Positions 9,193 to 18,335 of a DNA stretch of 64,000 bases are shown here, piece by piece. The translations under genes were made by a program, and so were the position numbers. The DNA lies in NCBI RefSeq assembly GCF_000482325.1, contig NZ_KI535295.1, positions 126,760 to 190,759 of the forward strand, given 5' to 3'. The stretch's first letter is position 1. The number at the start of each line of letters is the position of its first letter. This stretch comes from Bacillus sp. UNC438CL73TsuS30. GTDB taxonomy: Bacteria; Bacillota; Bacilli; Bacillales; Cytobacillaceae. The notes below the pieces were generated by a model. The model saw only the letters and a program-made list of their open reading frames with translations. It did no database searches and was not told the DNA's origin.

Positions 9193-9520
9193 ATTTAGGA
9201 GTGTTCTTTGATAAACACCTCATTTGTCCTTAGAGTGTTTTTATAAAGAATCATCATTGTTCAAGCTGACCATCCCCTATGTTGTTTTTATATGTTTTCC
9301 CAACTTATAAAAACAGGAAGCGATCTGCGGTAAACACCTCATTTGTTAGTTTATTTGTGAATAAACCTTGGTGTTATGAACTCAAAATGGTTACATGCAC
9401 ATTGTACAAAACAACCATCCCCTTATTTGAAACGAATAGAAGCTCACTTGTTTGAAAGGAAATTGTCTTTAACAGACACCTCATTTCAAGTTTTGATGAA
9501 TTTCTTCATCGAAGTAAGTT
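9193..9520 (+). repeat. Three degenerate CACCTCATTT repeats; candidate small-RNA locus
   Basis: In the 590-bp gap before ecsA, AAACACCTCATTTG occurs at 9213 and 9332, and a diverged copy (GACACCTCATTTC) at 9475, giving spacings of about 120 and 142 bp. A CATCCCCT motif is also repeated (9271 and 9416). Each copy is followed by a hairpin: AAACACCTC pairing GAGTGTTT plus a T run (9213-9244), GTTTATT/AATAAAC nested in AACACC/GGTGTT (9333-9376), and GATGAA/TTCATC (9496-9512). No convincing reading frame or ribosome site is present. The exposed CACCTC resembles an anti-Shine-Dalgarno sequence. Function is inference only. Confidence 0.45.
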
Positions 9521-9656
9521 GTTTCCCCTTCGAATATTATGATAACCAGTTTGATGACTTCTATACAAAAAAAGATAAAAAAATTGAATTTCTATTTTTA
9601 TCGTGGCCAATTTGTTAAAATGAAAGGAAATATCATGCAATGGAAGGGCGTTGTAC

Positions 9657-10397
9657 ATGTCTTTATTAACGATTGAACACCTTGTCGGGGGATATACAAA
9701 AAACCCCGTTCTAAAAGATGTTTCATTTGAAGTAAAGGAAAAAGAAATCGTTGGACTTATTGGCTTAAACGGTGCCGGAAAAAGTACCACGATTAAACAT
9801 ATTATTGGATTAATGGAACCGAGAAGCGGTGAAATAAAAATTAAGGGTCAAATTTTTACGGACAATAAAGAAGCATATCGAAAATTGTTCACCTTTGTTC
9901 CGGAAACCCCCATATTATATGAAGAACTTACATTGGATGAACATTTGCGGTTAACCGCTATGGCTTATGGTCTTAATGAAACAGAGTATAAGTCGAGGGT
10001 GGCACCATTGCTTTCTGAATATCGAATGGAAAAACGTCTAAATTGGTTTCCAGCCCATTTTTCAAAAGGAATGAAGCAGAAAGTTATGATTATGTGTGCC
10101 TTTTTAGTTCAGCCCGCACTTTATATTGTCGATGAACCATTTGTGGGCTTGGATCCGCTTGGTATCCAATCACTATTGGATATGATGAAAAAAATGAAAG
10201 AAAACGGGGCAGGAATTCTCATGTCGACCCATATCCTTGCCACCGCTGAGAAATATTGCGACCGGTTTGTCATCCTCCATGAGGGGAAAATCAGGGCAAA
10301 GGGGACCTTGGCTGATTTACGTAAGGAATTTTCAATGCCGGATGCGTCTTTAGATGATTTGTATATTCAATTAACAAAGGAAGAAAAATATGTTTGA
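9657..10397 (+). CDS. ecsA: ABC transporter ATP-binding protein EcsA
   Basis: A 246-residue ABC ATPase with Walker A (GLNGAGKST), signature (FSKGMKQK), Walker B (LYIVDEPFVGLDP) and switch histidine (STHI). Position and sequence match EcsA. The EcsAB transporter affects exoprotease production, competence and the membrane protease RasP. The ATG at 9657 follows GAAGGG; a TTG at 9651 is less likely. It overlaps ecsB by 8 bp. Confidence 0.95.
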   Translation: MSLLTIEHLVGGYTKNPVLKDVSFEVKEKEIVGLIGLNGAGKSTTIKHIIGLMEPRSGEIKIKGQIFTDNKEAYRKLFTFVPETPILYEELTLDEHLRLTAMAYGLNETEYKSRVAPLLSEYRMEKRLNWFPAHFSKGMKQKVMIMCAFLVQPALYIVDEPFVGLDPLGIQSLLDMMKKMKENGAGILMSTHILATAEKYCDRFVILHEGKIRAKGTLADLRKEFSMPDASLDDLYIQLTKEEKYV

Positions 10398-11601
10398 TGA
10401 AAAAAGTCTTTGGAATCAGCGTTTTGGACACAGGCTTAAGGATTTAGGAAGTTATCTGCGCTATATTTTTAATGGTCATCTTGTAATTGTCTTGGTATTT
10501 TTAGCAGGGGGGGCCGCTTTTTATTATCAGAAATGGATTGAGAAGCTGTCGGCCGGTTTCCCCGCCGAGCTGATTATCGCTGTAATAATTGGGCTTTTTT
10601 TAACCTATAGTCCTGTTTATAATTTTTTGCTGGAAGCAGACCGGGTTTTCCTGCTGCCTCTTGAAACGCGTCTTCGGGATTATTTTTTGCGGTCGGGGAT
10701 TGTCAGCCTTGTTTTTCAAGGATATATTCTCCTAATGGTTCAAGCTGTTCTGATGCCCATGTATGCCCATGTAAGTCCTAATGGTTTTCATTCTTTTTTA
10801 CTGTTTTATGCAGTGCTATTGATTATTAAAGCATGGAACTTAGTGGTAAGCTGGAAAATTCACTATTTTGTTCAGCCCTCGATTTACCGTTGGGACATGG
10901 TTGTGCGCTATTTTATCAATGCTGTTTTTACCTTCCTGCTATTTAAACAAGCTAATTTTGTGATCCTATTAGTTATGGTGTTGGTGATGGGATTCTACTA
11001 TTGGTCGTTTCAGGCACGGACAAGAAAGCTCGGGTTGAAATGGGACTTGCTGATTGAACAGGAAGAGAAGAGAATGGCTGCTTTTTACCGGCTTGCAAAT
11101 CTGTTCACAGATGTTCCGAAGTTAAAGGATACGGTAAAAAGAAGGAAATGGCTCGATCTTTTCTTGAAGAGAATCAGTTTTATTCAAAAAAATACTTATT
11201 TATTTCTATTTTCACGGACGTTTTTGCGTTCCTCAGATTACCTAGGTCTGTTTATTCGCTTAACAGTCATTGGAGCTCTTGCGTTGTATTTTATTTCGTT
11301 TGGTTTTGGTCAAATTGGATTGGCCGTTTTATTCTTATATTTAACCGGGTTTCAGCTTCTGCCGCTTTGGAATCATCATCAAAACAAACTCTGGGTGGAT
11401 CTTTATCCGGTTGCAGCGCAAGACAAGACAAATGCTTTTCAGTCGTTATTGATGGTTATTCTGGTGCTACAGGCCTTCCTATTTGCTTTATTTATTTTAC
11501 TAAAAGGGGAAATTGTAATCGCAATGCTTGAACTCGCAGCAGGACTAGTGTTTTCATACTTGTTTGTTTACCTTTATAGTAGGAAGCGGGTAAAGGCTTG
11601 A
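10390..11601 (+). CDS. ecsB: ABC transporter permease EcsB
   Basis: A 403-residue integral membrane protein has several hydrophobic segments in its N-terminal half (about 30-205) and another cluster near the C-terminus (about 290-395), separated by a charged cytoplasmic stretch. This matches EcsB, the membrane partner of EcsA. The start overlaps the end of ecsA, which suggests translational coupling. Confidence 0.94.
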   Translation: MFDEKSLWNQRFGHRLKDLGSYLRYIFNGHLVIVLVFLAGGAAFYYQKWIEKLSAGFPAELIIAVIIGLFLTYSPVYNFLLEADRVFLLPLETRLRDYFLRSGIVSLVFQGYILLMVQAVLMPMYAHVSPNGFHSFLLFYAVLLIIKAWNLVVSWKIHYFVQPSIYRWDMVVRYFINAVFTFLLFKQANFVILLVMVLVMGFYYWSFQARTRKLGLKWDLLIEQEEKRMAAFYRLANLFTDVPKLKDTVKRRKWLDLFLKRISFIQKNTYLFLFSRTFLRSSDYLGLFIRLTVIGALALYFISFGFGQIGLAVLFLYLTGFQLLPLWNHHQNKLWVDLYPVAAQDKTNAFQSLLMVILVLQAFLFALFILLKGEIVIAMLELAAGLVFSYLFVYLYSRKRVKA

Positions 11602-11708
11602 TAGGTGATGGGATGTAGTGGAAAGTATCTGGAGCAAAGTGGAAAGTAGAGTCGGAAAGGGATATCTTAAATCAAGGAAATTCCATAAAAATGAATTGAA
11701 AATTACCT

Positions 11709-11736
11709 GCGCCAGGCAAATGCCTGGCGTTTTAAC
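11709..11736 (+). terminator. Terminator after ecsAB
   Basis: Perfect stem CGCCAGGCA / TGCCTGGCG with an AA loop, followed by TTTT. It separates ecsAB from ecsC, so ecsC probably has its own promoter in the 127 bp that follow. Confidence 0.8.
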
Positions 11737-11862
11737 TCGAAATTGTCCTTTACAGGAAAATTTAAGGATCGTGTCTACCGTCAACCGTCAACCCAAGAAT
11801 TGAAACCTTTTTAATGAGAATTTCGTAAAATACTTTAAAGGCTTATTAAAGGTTGTGTTTTC

Positions 11863-12585
11863 ATGAATGATTACGAATTAAAGATTTATGATGAGGTAAC
11901 GGATTGGAAATATAAAATCACGAAACGCTCGGGTATGGTAAGCAGATTTTCAAAAAAGGCACAAGAGAAAGTTAACGGATTGATTCCGGAAAAGGTTCAT
12001 CAAGTCATGACAGAAAGCATTAAAGCAATGGTGAAAACCACATTGTTTGGTTCCCAAATGACCACCAATAAAAATCAAGCAGTCGGATTAAATCTGGAGG
12101 AACGAGATGAATTAATGCGTAAAAAAACAGCAGCCTTTCAAAAAACAGCACTGATTGAGGGGGCGGGAACTGGTGCGGGCGGAATCTTACTAGGACTTGC
12201 TGACTTTCCATTGCTGCTTACAATCAAAATGAAATTTCTATTTGAGGCTGCTTCAATTTATGGCTTTAACACAAATGAGTATGAAGAAAGGCTGTTTATT
12301 CTTCATGTTTTTCAGCTGGCATTTTCAAGTGATGAGGTCCGAAGGGAAACCCTTAAGAATATCGAAAATTGGGAGGAGCGAAAGCAGGTTCTCATCGAAA
12401 TGGATTGGCGCAAGTTTCAGCAGGAATATCGCGATTACATCGATTTTGCCAAAATGCTGCAGCTCGTACCGGGGATTGGTGCTTTTGTCGGTGCCTATGC
12501 CAATAATAATCTCCTCAAGCATTTAGGTGAAACAGCAATGAATGCCTATAGGTTGCGAATATTAAAAAAAGCCCCTGAACTATAA
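11863..12585 (+). CDS. ecsC: EcsC family protein
   Basis: The 240-residue product has the EcsC-family hallmarks: a Gly/Ala-rich hydrophobic segment near 102-124 (AGTGAGGILLGLADFPLLL) and a second one near 199-215 (LVPGIGAFVGAYAN). It follows ecsAB as in B. subtilis but is separated from them by a terminator. Function is unknown. Its last bases lie within the hairpin that terminates yhaA on the other strand. Confidence 0.9.
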   Translation: MNDYELKIYDEVTDWKYKITKRSGMVSRFSKKAQEKVNGLIPEKVHQVMTESIKAMVKTTLFGSQMTTNKNQAVGLNLEERDELMRKKTAAFQKTALIEGAGTGAGGILLGLADFPLLLTIKMKFLFEAASIYGFNTNEYEERLFILHVFQLAFSSDEVRRETLKNIENWEERKQVLIEMDWRKFQQEYRDYIDFAKMLQLVPGIGAFVGAYANNNLLKHLGETAMNAYRLRILKKAPEL

Positions 12586-12601
12586 AAAATGTTCAGGGGT
12601 T
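12561..12601 (-). terminator. Terminator of yhaA
   Basis: Stem CCCCTGAAC / GTTCAGGGG; on the minus strand it is followed by seven T residues. It overlaps the 3' end of ecsC. Confidence 0.85.
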
Positions 12602-12609
12602 AACTATTA

Positions 12610-13785
12610 CTATTGGCTATGAATTCGAATAGCCACTGTACCTAGTGTTTTAGCAGCAATGAGCATTGCTTTTTCATCAATATCAAATTTAGGATGATGG
12701 TGCGGAGCCGGTTTTTCGACTCCTTCCGGTTTTGCCCCGGTGAAAAAGAACGTACCCGGTACCATTTCCAAATAATAGGAAAAATCTTCACCACCCATTT
12801 GCGGTTCCGTTTCCTCAATCATTTGGACCTCCGGAACCTCTTCAGCACAGGTAATAAGAAAATCTGTTTCCTTTGCATGGTTCACAACAGCCGGATAGCC
12901 TCTTTCATACAAGAATTCGTAACTGCTATCAGCCAGGTAACACGTTCCATGAATGATTCGATCCATCTCTTTTTCAATAAACGATCGAACATCTTCGTTA
13001 AATGTCCTCACCGTACCGACAAGCTTTGCTTTATCCGCTATGACATTAAAGGCGTTTTGGGCAGTAAAAGAACCAACCGTCACCACGGCAGAATCTACCG
13101 GATTTACTTTTCTGCTGACAATTTGCTGAAGATTTATGACGAGCTGGGATGCGGTAACAATTGCATCCTTTGTTTTGTGCGGCTGGGCACCATGGCCGCC
13201 CTGACCTTGGATATCAATTTCAAACCGATCGGCGGCAGCCATGAATGGGCCTGTTCGATATTGAATTTTACCAGTAGGCTCACTAGCCCATAAATGAGTG
13301 CCAAAAATAACATCTACACCCTCTAAGCAGCCATCTTCAATCATCGAAATAGCCCCGCCCGGTGCGTATTCTTCTGCATGCTGATGAATGAAAACATAAT
13401 TACCGGCTAATTCATCCCGAAGTTCATTTAAAGCTTTTGCGAGAAATAACAGTGTTGCTGTATGACCATCATGTCCGCATGCATGCATAACTCCAGGAAC
13501 GGTTGATTTATAGGGAACATCCTTTTCATCTTGGATTGGCAAGGCATCAAAATCTGCCCTTAATGCAACGGTCTTTCCTGGATTTTTTCCATAAACCTTG
13601 GCGACCACTCCATTGCCACCGATCTTTCCTTTTACCTCAATACCCAATTTTTCATAAAAATCTTGAATGAATTTTGCTGTTTGATACTCTTTAAAGGATA
13701 ATTCAGGATGTTGATGCAAATAGCGGCGAACTGAAACCATATCATCATAGGAACCTTCCAATTTAGCGAAAAGTTTATTAAGCAT
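12610..13785 (-). CDS. yhaA: M20-family amidohydrolase YhaA
   Basis: A 391-residue member of the M20D/amidohydrolase family (N-acyl amino acid or IAA-amino acid hydrolases). Metal-binding motifs are visible: ACGHDGHTA near residue 102, HQHAEE near 136 and the C-terminal GGEDFSYY. The central dimerisation domain (GQGGHGAQPH) is present. It probably removes acyl groups from N-acyl amino acids; the exact substrate cannot be read. Order and strand match B. subtilis yhaA. Confidence 0.92.
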   Translation of the reverse strand: MLNKLFAKLEGSYDDMVSVRRYLHQHPELSFKEYQTAKFIQDFYEKLGIEVKGKIGGNGVVAKVYGKNPGKTVALRADFDALPIQDEKDVPYKSTVPGVMHACGHDGHTATLLFLAKALNELRDELAGNYVFIHQHAEEYAPGGAISMIEDGCLEGVDVIFGTHLWASEPTGKIQYRTGPFMAAADRFEIDIQGQGGHGAQPHKTKDAIVTASQLVINLQQIVSRKVNPVDSAVVTVGSFTAQNAFNVIADKAKLVGTVRTFNEDVRSFIEKEMDRIIHGTCYLADSSYEFLYERGYPAVVNHAKETDFLITCAEEVPEVQMIEETEPQMGGEDFSYYLEMVPGTFFFTGAKPEGVEKPAPHHHPKFDIDEKAMLIAAKTLGTVAIRIHSQ

Positions 13786-13854
13786 GAAATCCCTCCAAGA
13801 TTAATACCTATTTTTATACTATTTTACCACTCTTTCATAAATATGTAGAATAAT

Positions 13855-13888
13855 TGAAAAAGAGGCCGGTTCAGCCGGCCTCTTTCAT
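13855..13888 (-). terminator. Terminator of yhfA
   Basis: Perfect stem AGAGGCCGG / CCGGCCTCT with a T run on the minus strand. Confidence 0.85.
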
Positions 13889-13890
13889 TC

Positions 13891-15288
13891 TTAAATCAAA
13901 AACATAGCTACTATTGTTGTGACAACTAAACCTACTAACACAGGGACAAGGTTTCGTCTTGCGAGTTCGAAAGGGTCAACATTACAAATGGCAGCAGCAG
14001 GGATTAGCGCCCACGGGACAAGGGTTCCGCCCCCTACCCAAATGGCCGCAATTTGCCCAAGAGCAGTAAGCGTCGCTGCACCTTTGCCAATTGCGATTGC
14101 AAACAGATGGGCAACAGAGCCGGCAAGGGAAATTCCTGAGAATCCAGAACCATCCAATCCTGTGATTGCACCCACGGTTGTCAAGGTAACAGCGCCAACA
14201 GCTTTACTTAACGGCACGATATTGGCTAATGCTACACCAAGATCATTGACAATACCCTGCGAGCCTTTTGGTAAAAAGTCCCCGATGATTTTGGTAAATC
14301 CAGCGTCGCCCAAATAGAAGAAAGCTGCGATTGGGATTACCGGTCCAAACACCTTAAAGCCAAACTGAAATCCTTCTATTAAATATTGTGTTGTTTGTTC
14401 CAAACCCTTGCCTTTATGACCTGTCATTGTGATTAATAGCAAGATAAGGATGGAGGTACCGCCAATTAAAGCGGTTGCATCACCGCCCTGCAATTTAAGG
14501 AGTGACATAGCTGCCACGTCAGCTGCAAAAAGAAGGGGAACTAAGATGGCAAAAAAGCGTTTTTGGGCAGTGGATAAAAGCGTTGGTTTTTCAGAGGTTT
14601 CCGTTTCGGATTCATCTACAACGGAAGAGTTGAGTGTAAGTGTGCCTCGTTTCATATCTCTTTTAATAAAGTAGAAAGCCGTTAAGGTTGTTACAAGCCC
14701 CATGACAAATACTAATGGGATACTTGCATCAATTACATCTTGAATGGGTAGTCCGGCGGCATCAGAGGTTAATTTCGGTGCAGCTTGAATAACAAAGTCT
14801 CCTGATAGAGCAATCCCATGACCAAACAGGTTCATTGCCATCGCAACGGCAAGCGCTGGAAGTCCGGCCCGAATCGCAACAGGAAGGAGGACAGCTCCTA
14901 ACAAAGCGACAGCCGGAGAAGGCCAGAAAAACCATGAAATAATCATCATCAAAATACCAATAGTCCAATAAGCAAGAGTAGGGTTTCGGATTAATTTTGT
15001 AAAAGGGGAAATCATAACATCGTTAATTCCGGTGTCTGTTAAGGTCTTACTCATTCCAACTATTATCGAAATAACTAAAATAGTAGATAAAAGCTCTGTT
15101 ATGGCATAAGCAAAACTGTTAAAAATACTGCTGACAGAAGCACTTAATGATCCGGTGGCCGTAATCGCAATTAAGAAAATCCCGGCGATACAGACAAGTG
15201 TGGTATCTCTTCTCATCACCATAAAACCAATGATCAAAGCAATAAAGACAACATATATCCAATGGAGAGCCGTGAGCTCAACTAGCAT
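13891..15288 (-). CDS. yhfA: YhfA-family membrane transporter
   Basis: A 465-residue polytopic membrane protein of about 11-12 helices. Its size and position next to yhaA match B. subtilis YhfA, an uncharacterised permease of the ion-transporter-like class. A hydrophilic loop rich in Ser, Thr and Glu lies near residues 215-235. Pairing with the amidohydrolase gene upstream is conserved, so it may take up a substrate or product of that enzyme; this is inference. It has its own terminator. Confidence 0.82.
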   Translation of the reverse strand: MLVELTALHWIYVVFIALIIGFMVMRRDTTLVCIAGIFLIAITATGSLSASVSSIFNSFAYAITELLSTILVISIIVGMSKTLTDTGINDVMISPFTKLIRNPTLAYWTIGILMMIISWFFWPSPAVALLGAVLLPVAIRAGLPALAVAMAMNLFGHGIALSGDFVIQAAPKLTSDAAGLPIQDVIDASIPLVFVMGLVTTLTAFYFIKRDMKRGTLTLNSSVVDESETETSEKPTLLSTAQKRFFAILVPLLFAADVAAMSLLKLQGGDATALIGGTSILILLLITMTGHKGKGLEQTTQYLIEGFQFGFKVFGPVIPIAAFFYLGDAGFTKIIGDFLPKGSQGIVNDLGVALANIVPLSKAVGAVTLTTVGAITGLDGSGFSGISLAGSVAHLFAIAIGKGAATLTALGQIAAIWVGGGTLVPWALIPAAAICNVDPFELARRNLVPVLVGLVVTTIVAMFLI

Positions 15289-15424
15289 AGTACTAACCTC
15301 CTTTCATTCACCCAAAGGCGAATAGGGTCATTCGCCCTTAGATGTATTACAGAATATGAAAAAACACCAAAGTGGTGAGAGGAGGGTGAAAGAAAAATTT
15401 TAGGGATTAAGCTTTTTAACAAAA

Positions 15425-15456
15425 GAAATGGAATGGAGACGTGCTCCATTCCAAAT
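15425..15456 (-). terminator. Terminator of hmoB
   Basis: Stem GGAATGGAG / CTCCATTCC, followed on the minus strand by ATTTCTTTTGTT. Confidence 0.7.
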
Positions 15457-15460
15457 GTTC

Positions 15461-15961
15461 CTATTTTGGGATTGAATATTGACTAATATATGGTTCACTA
15501 TCAAATATATGCGGAAGGGTATCGATTCCATTTTCCACCGCTTCTCCTTCCTGCGTGGAAATGGATAAGGTATTCTGCATGCTATGAAAGGACATTTCGT
15601 TTTCCCAAACAGTTAAAATTGCATATGTATTGGAGCCTTTCGGTCGAAGGGCACGAATCGCGATAAATCCTTGTTCGTTTTCAATCGATTGCGCTTTCTT
15701 CTTAAAATAATGCTCAAATAATGGGCGCCCTTCATCCGTTACCGGATAATTGCTTAGGATGACCATGCTCCCATTTTGAATATCCCCGGCTGATTCAAAC
15801 ACCTCATAAATTCTTGGTTCCTGAAAAACAGTTTTTCCATTTGTTTCATGGAGTAATAAGGCACCATTTCCACCTGTCATCGTAATCATGGATTCACTGG
15901 GATACTTTTTTTCAATACTTTTTAAAAAATCATATGTGCCAACTGTCATATAAATGTTCAT
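15461..15961 (-). CDS. hmoB: Haem-degrading monooxygenase HmoB (YhgC)
   Basis: A 166-residue protein with an ABM (antibiotic biosynthesis monooxygenase-like) fold in its C-terminal half (about 68-155, with RALRPKGSNTYAILTVWEN). Sequence and length match HmoB/YhgC, once called a target of RNAIII-activating protein. HmoB opens the haem ring to release iron. It lies divergent to the haem biosynthesis operon, which fits a role in haem balance. Confidence 0.88.
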   Translation of the reverse strand: MNIYMTVGTYDFLKSIEKKYPSESMITMTGGNGALLLHETNGKTVFQEPRIYEVFESAGDIQNGSMVILSNYPVTDEGRPLFEHYFKKKAQSIENEQGFIAIRALRPKGSNTYAILTVWENEMSFHSMQNTLSISTQEGEAVENGIDTLPHIFDSEPYISQYSIPK

Positions 15962-16080
15962 TTACATCACTCCAGCTTAAGTTTCATTACGGATTAGTTT
16001 ATACTAAAATCATTTTTTGCATGCTTACATATTTCTACTACCCCATGAACCCACTTGCGAAACGTAAAAACGACTATTTT

Positions 16081-16107
16081 TTGACACTTATACTAGTTAT
16101 CTATACA
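16081..16107 (+). promoter_or_regulatory. Possible hemEHY promoter
   Basis: TTGACA at 16081 with TATACA after 15 bases; the spacing is short. A further possible -10 (TATATT) and the palindrome CACTGCAGTG (about 16156-16165) lie between this and hemE and could be an operator. No factor is assigned. Confidence 0.35.
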
Positions 16108-16233
16108 CCAATAGGAATAATGGATATAGTGAAGAGTGTGATCATTACAAGACTGCACTGCAGTGAAGTTTTATTTTACTGCTTTATATATTACAATGGA
16201 AAACAGACATGTTTTGAAAGGGGATTTTCGTAA

Positions 16234-17280
16234 ATGTCAAAAGTGATCAATGAGACATTTTTAAAAGCTGCAAGAGGAGAGAAGACGGATTATGTTCCAG
16301 TTTGGTATATGAGACAAGCCGGACGCTCACAGCCTGAGTATAGAGAAATTAAAGAGAAATACTCCTTATTTGAGATTACCCATCAACCGGAGCTATGTGC
16401 TTATGTGACTCGCCTTCCTGTTGAGAATTATAATGTGGATGCCGCGATTCTTTATAAAGACATTATGACGCCGCTGCCAGCATTAGGAGTGGAGGTTGAG
16501 ATCAAAGGCGGAATTGGTCCGGTCATCTCAAATCCCATTCAATCCTTAGCGGATGTCGAAAAACTAGGGGAAATCTGTCCGGAGGACGATGTTCCCTATG
16601 TATTAGAAACCATTAAACTATTAACACAGGAACAGTTAAGTGTTCCGTTAATTGGCTTTTCTGGTGCACCATTTACACTCGCCAGTTATATGATTGAAGG
16701 GGGTCCTTCAAAAAATTATAACAAAACCAAAGCCTTCATGTATGCAGAACCAAAGGCATGGTTTGCCTTAATGGAAAAGCTTGGCGATATGATTGTTACA
16801 TACGTAAAAGCTCAAATTAATGCAGGGGCAAGAGCGATTCAAATTTTTGACTCATGGGTTGGAGCCCTCAATGTTGAAGATTACCGAACCTTTATAAAGC
16901 CAATCATGAACCGAATTTTCGCCTCCCTTAAGGAAGAAAATGTGCCGCTTATTATGTTTGGTGTGGGCGCAAGCCATCTAGCATTGGAATGGAATGACCT
17001 TCCGCTCGATGTAGTTGGATTGGATTGGCGTATGCCGATTCGGCAGGCGAGAGAAATGGGGATTCGTAAAACGGTTCAAGGGAATTTAGACCCTGCCATT
17101 TTGCTCGCTCCTTGGGAGGTTATTGAAGAAAGAGCAAAAGACATTTTAGACCAAGGTATGGCACAGGATGGATATATTTTTAATCTTGGACATGGAGTCT
17201 TCCCTTCTGTTAACCCAGATACATTGAAAAGACTAACTGCTTTCATCCATGATTATTCTGCATCGAAATTAAGCCGATAA
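16234..17280 (+). CDS. hemE: Uroporphyrinogen decarboxylase HemE
   Basis: The 348-residue enzyme carries both family signatures: [16 protein letters not shown] near residue 21 and [13 protein letters not shown] near 142. It converts uroporphyrinogen III to coproporphyrinogen III in the cytoplasm. GAAAGGGG precedes the ATG. It is first in hemE-hemH-hemY. Confidence 0.97.
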   Translation: MSKVINETFLKAARGEKTDYVPVWYMRQAGRSQPEYREIKEKYSLFEITHQPELCAYVTRLPVENYNVDAAILYKDIMTPLPALGVEVEIKGGIGPVISNPIQSLADVEKLGEICPEDDVPYVLETIKLLTQEQLSVPLIGFSGAPFTLASYMIEGGPSKNYNKTKAFMYAEPKAWFALMEKLGDMIVTYVKAQINAGARAIQIFDSWVGALNVEDYRTFIKPIMNRIFASLKEENVPLIMFGVGASHLALEWNDLPLDVVGLDWRMPIRQAREMGIRKTVQGNLDPAILLAPWEVIEERAKDILDQGMAQDGYIFNLGHGVFPSVNPDTLKRLTAFIHDYSASKLSR

Positions 17281-17371
17281 TTACCAATGAAGTGTTAAAA
17301 TTGGTAAGATGATTATTTTTTTGGCACAATATAGTGAGTTGTCAATAGAGACTTAAAAAGAGGTGCAAAAC

Positions 17372-18304
17372 ATGACAAAAAGAAAAATGGGTCTGCTTGT
17401 AATGGCATACGGTACCCCATATCAAATAGAAGATCTTGAACGGTATTATACACATATTCGTCATGGACGGAGGCCGACAGATGAAATGCTCGAAGACCTT
17501 CGTAATCGTTATGAAGCAATTGGCGGTATTTCCCCGCTTGCCAAAATTACTCTCGAACAGGCAGAAAAACTTGAAGAGCATTTAAATAAAATCCAGGATC
17601 AAGTGGAATTTAAAATGTATCTTGGATTAAAGCATATTGAACCATTTATTGAAGATGCTGTTAAACAAATGCATGAAGATGGAATAGAAGAAGCTATTAG
17701 TATTGTACTTGCTCCTCATTTTTCAACTTTTAGTGTTAAATCCTATAATGGGAGAGCGGTTGAAGAAGCGGAAAAATTAGGAGGACCGAAGATTACGTCG
17801 ATTGAAAGCTGGTATCAAGAACCTAAATTCATTGATTATTGGGCAGAGAAGCTTAAGGGGATTTATCAACAAATGCCGGAGGATGAAAAGGAAAAGGCTG
17901 TTTTAATTGTGTCAGCCCATAGCCTGCCGGAAAAAATCCTCCAATTTGGAGACCCATATCCTAAACAGCTTCAAGAAACAGCAGATTTAATTGCTTCCGA
18001 AGCAGGCATTAACAAATATGAAATTGGCTGGCAGAGTGCGGGGAACACTCCAGAACCATGGTTAGGCCCCGATGTTCAAGATCTAACAAGAGATTTATTC
18101 GATGAACATCACTATAAGGCATTTGTTTATGCACCTGTCGGGTTTGTTTGTGATCATCTTGAAGTTCTTTATGATAATGATATTGAATGTAAAAGAGTTA
18201 CGGATGAGGTGGGGGCAACATACTATCGCCCAGAAATGCCGAATGCCAAAGAAGAATTTATTGATTGCTTAGCTGGCGTAATTTTAAAAACGTTAACGGA
18301 TTGA
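17372..18304 (+). CDS. hemH: Coproporphyrin III ferrochelatase HemH (CpfC)
   Basis: A 310-residue ferrochelatase. It has the catalytic His in SAHSLPEK and the acidic metal-path motif [13 protein letters not shown]. In Firmicutes this enzyme inserts iron into coproporphyrin III. The ATG at 17372 is chosen because AGAGGTG sits 6-7 bp upstream; the GTG at 17363 lies inside that ribosome site. Confidence 0.96.
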   Translation: MTKRKMGLLVMAYGTPYQIEDLERYYTHIRHGRRPTDEMLEDLRNRYEAIGGISPLAKITLEQAEKLEEHLNKIQDQVEFKMYLGLKHIEPFIEDAVKQMHEDGIEEAISIVLAPHFSTFSVKSYNGRAVEEAEKLGGPKITSIESWYQEPKFIDYWAEKLKGIYQQMPEDEKEKAVLIVSAHSLPEKILQFGDPYPKQLQETADLIASEAGINKYEIGWQSAGNTPEPWLGPDVQDLTRDLFDEHHYKAFVYAPVGFVCDHLEVLYDNDIECKRVTDEVGATYYRPEMPNAKEEFIDCLAGVILKTLTD

Positions 18305-18335
18305 AGGGAATTCAAGTAGGAAGAAGGTGACATCC

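Noticed and set aside
9376-9618. 80-codon frame upstream of ecsA
   Set aside because: It covers the repeat and hairpin region, has no ribosome site and shows no protein-like composition.
11618-11803. 61-codon frame between ecsB and ecsC
   Set aside because: It runs through a clear intrinsic terminator hairpin and lacks a convincing ribosome site.
12694-13293. 199-codon frame opposite yhaA
   Set aside because: Antisense shadow of a well-conserved amidohydrolase.
13919-14317. 132-codon frame opposite yhfA
   Set aside because: Antisense shadow of a membrane transporter; Pro/Thr/Ala-rich as expected for such shadows.
15934-16233. 99-codon frame before hemE
   Set aside because: It spans the hemE promoter region and ends exactly at hemE without its own ribosome site; the sequence is unlike any protein I know.
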